Source of the DNA: JBGVSA01 sp049840475
Lineage (GTDB): Bacteria > Pseudomonadota > Gammaproteobacteria > Burkholderiales > Rhodocyclaceae
NCBI GenBank assembly: GCA_049840475.1
Contig: JASGKX010000001.1
Coordinates: 1,612,001-1,676,000, forward strand
Direction: 5' to 3'
Length of the DNA stretch: 64,000 nt
Translations under genes and position numbers: made by a program
In this document: positions 62,820 to 64,000 of the stretch, piece by piece
Layout: each line of letters starts with the position of its first letter
Position numbering within the stretch: position 1 is the stretch's first letter
Notes under the pieces: model-generated
Databases searched by the model: none
Seen by the model: the letters and a program-made list of their open reading frames with translations, nothing else
Told to the model about the DNA's origin: nothing

Positions 62820-63744
62820 GGAACAGATTCGCCAGATCGACAACAAGCGAGATCGCGCAGACGACGATCACCCAGAGTGCGACGGCGCGGTGGATCAGTT
62901 CCCTCGCCCGTGCGATATCGGCGGCGCGCGCCACACGGCCGTGCCCAAGGTCTGGCCGTTGTTCGATGCGCCCCTCGTATGACGCGGCGCCTCCGAGGCG
63001 GATGTCGAGGCTGCCGGCACCTGCCGACATCACCGGGCCCGCGTTTGGGCTGGACCATCGACGGGCCTGCGTACGCCAGCACGCCAGGGCATTTGCCGTG
63101 CTGCCGGCCAGCGCGTAGCTCACGGCGGTGAGTCGCGCCGGCAGGTAATTGAGGGCGTCATCCAGGCGCGCGGCGCACCAGCCGAAGCGCTCGAAACGCG
63201 CGTTGCGGTAGCCCCACATCGCGTCGAGCGTGTTAACGAGTCGAAATAGCACTATGCCCGGTGCGCCCGCGATGAGTGCCCAGAACAAGGCGCCGAAGAC
63301 AGCGTCGTTACCGTTTTCAAGCACGGATTCGACCGTCGCGCGCGCGATGTCCGATTCGGTCATCGCCGCAGTGTCGCGGCTCACCATGCGGCTGGTGTTG
63401 TAGCGCGCGGCTTCGAGATCATTTGCGCTTAGGGCGGCCTGTACGGCGTATGCGTGTTCATCAAGACTGCGAAACCCCAGCGCGATGTACAGCGCCAGTG
63501 CATCGACCAACAGCGGTTGCAGGGGACGGATGTACGCGGCCAATGCCACGCATGGGGCGCAGACGACGAATGTCGCAACCACGCCCGCGCTGCGCCGCCG
63601 GATCGCGCTACCGCGATTGAGCCAGCGTTCGACGCTCGCGGCGACGTGCCCGAAGCCTACCAACGGATGCCATGCGCGCGGCTCGCCCAGCAGGCGATCA
63701 AGCGCGATCGCTGCAACGAAGGCGAGCGCGTGCCCGGCCATCAA
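62812..63744 (-). CDS. cbiB: Adenosylcobinamide-phosphate synthase CbiB
   Basis: 310-residue integral membrane enzyme that attaches aminopropanol phosphate to cobyric acid. Family segments are ALDRLLGEPRAWHPLVGFGHVAASVERWLNR at the start, SRDTAAMTESDIARATVESVLENGNDAVFGALFW, and NTLDAMWGYRNARFERFG. It overlaps the cobO stop by 4 bases and the cobD start by 8. In Pseudomonas naming it is CobD. Confidence 0.95.
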   Translation of the reverse strand: MMAGHALAFVAAIALDRLLGEPRAWHPLVGFGHVAASVERWLNRGSAIRRRSAGVVATFVVCAPCVALAAYIRPLQPLLVDALALYIALGFRSLDEHAYAVQAALSANDLEAARYNTSRMVSRDTAAMTESDIARATVESVLENGNDAVFGALFWALIAGAPGIVLFRLVNTLDAMWGYRNARFERFGWCAARLDDALNYLPARLTAVSYALAGSTANALACWRTQARRWSSPNAGPVMSAGAGSLDIRLGGAASYEGRIEQRPDLGHGRVARAADIARARELIHRAVALWVIVVCAISLVVDLANLFHA

Positions 63745-64000
63745 AATTCAACACCCTTCTGTGCGCGCACACCCATGCGGAAGGCGTGCTTGATGTCATC
63801 GATCTCGCTCACGGTGTCGGCGATTTCGATCAGAGGTTCGGGCGCACCCCGTCCGGTTACGACCACGTGCTGAGACGCCGGGCGCGAGCGGAGCGCATTC
63901 AATACGGTTTCCAGCGGCAGATAACGGTACTTCAGTACCACGCACAGCTCGTCGAGGATGACGAGTTCCACGCTAGCGTCGGACAGCATGGCCTCGGCGT
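63741..64000 (-). CDS. cobO: Cob(I)alamin adenosyltransferase, C-terminal part
   Basis: Partial gene cut by the window edge; about 85 C-terminal residues are present. Recognised from VELVILDELCVVLKYRYLP and VVVTGRGAPEPLIEIADTVSEI. The enzyme transfers adenosyl from ATP to Co(I) corrinoids. Its start and any cobalamin riboswitch of the operon lie beyond base 64000. It overlaps cbiB by 4 bases. Confidence 0.92.
   Translation of the reverse strand, partial: AEAMLSDASVELVILDELCVVLKYRYLPLETVLNALRSRPASQHVVVTGRGAPEPLIEIADTVSEIDDIKHAFRMGVRAQKGVEF

Overview
The window is high-GC DNA with the gene content and order of a betaproteobacterial chromosome, most likely Burkholderiales and close to the Alcaligenaceae. 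The mutM / TPR gene / lolB-ispE-tRNA-Gln-prs-rplY-pth-ychF block, the lptD-surA-pdxA-rsmA block and pilT-pilU next to yggS-proC-yggT all point that way. This placement comes from gene order and protein character only; no search was run.

Layout. 0.2-12.1 kb: a lone dynamin-like GTPase, mutM, then a housekeeping run on the plus strand (TPR protein, lolB, ispE, tRNA-Gln, prs, rplY, pth, ychF, yigZ) ending against amtB. 12.4-20.1 kb: an amgK-like sugar kinase diverges from lptD-surA-pdxA, a patatin-like lipoprotein gene and rsmA. 20.1-26.7 kb: nucleotide-sugar genes rmlBACD, galE and manC, then a DUF2237 gene. 26.7-32.5 kb, minus strand: a signalling group made of a response regulator with PAS, GGDEF and EAL domains, a soluble HDOD-histidine kinase and an EAL/HDOD protein. 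32.6-35 kb: a flavin/2Fe-2S reductase, an SDR protein and hemJ. 36-43.7 kb: an RNA methyltransferase, two small unknown genes, pilU/pilT, yggS, proC, yggT, yggU and a yqaA-like gene. 43.7-46.2 kb: a complete AmmeMemoRadiSam cluster (radical SAM enzyme, AMMECR1 protein, MEMO protein). 46.3-48.7 kb: ispD, ispF, thpR and a MarR regulator. 48.7-53.3 kb: four LPS-core glycosyltransferases. 54.7-64 kb: an 11-gene cobalamin late-assembly and transport operon running off the right edge.

Two long gene-free stretches (34982-36089 and 53298-54668) carry copies of one composite element of about 710-725 bp with imperfect inverted arms of about 265 bp. The second copy is followed by three 110-bp tandem units. 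The stem-loops in the arms keep their pairing although their sequences differ.

Five genes (lptD, galE, manC, the GGDEF-EAL gene and the radical SAM gene) are each broken by what looks like one extra base, with the rest of the frame intact. Because lptD is normally essential and all lesions have the same sign, sequencing or assembly error is the first explanation. If real, the strain would have lost UDP-galactose and GDP-mannose supply, one c-di-GMP enzyme and the AmmeMemoRadiSam enzyme. The most interesting uncharacterised biology is the AmmeMemoRadiSam cluster, the cytoplasmic HDOD-kinase/c-di-GMP regulator pair and the structured repeat element.
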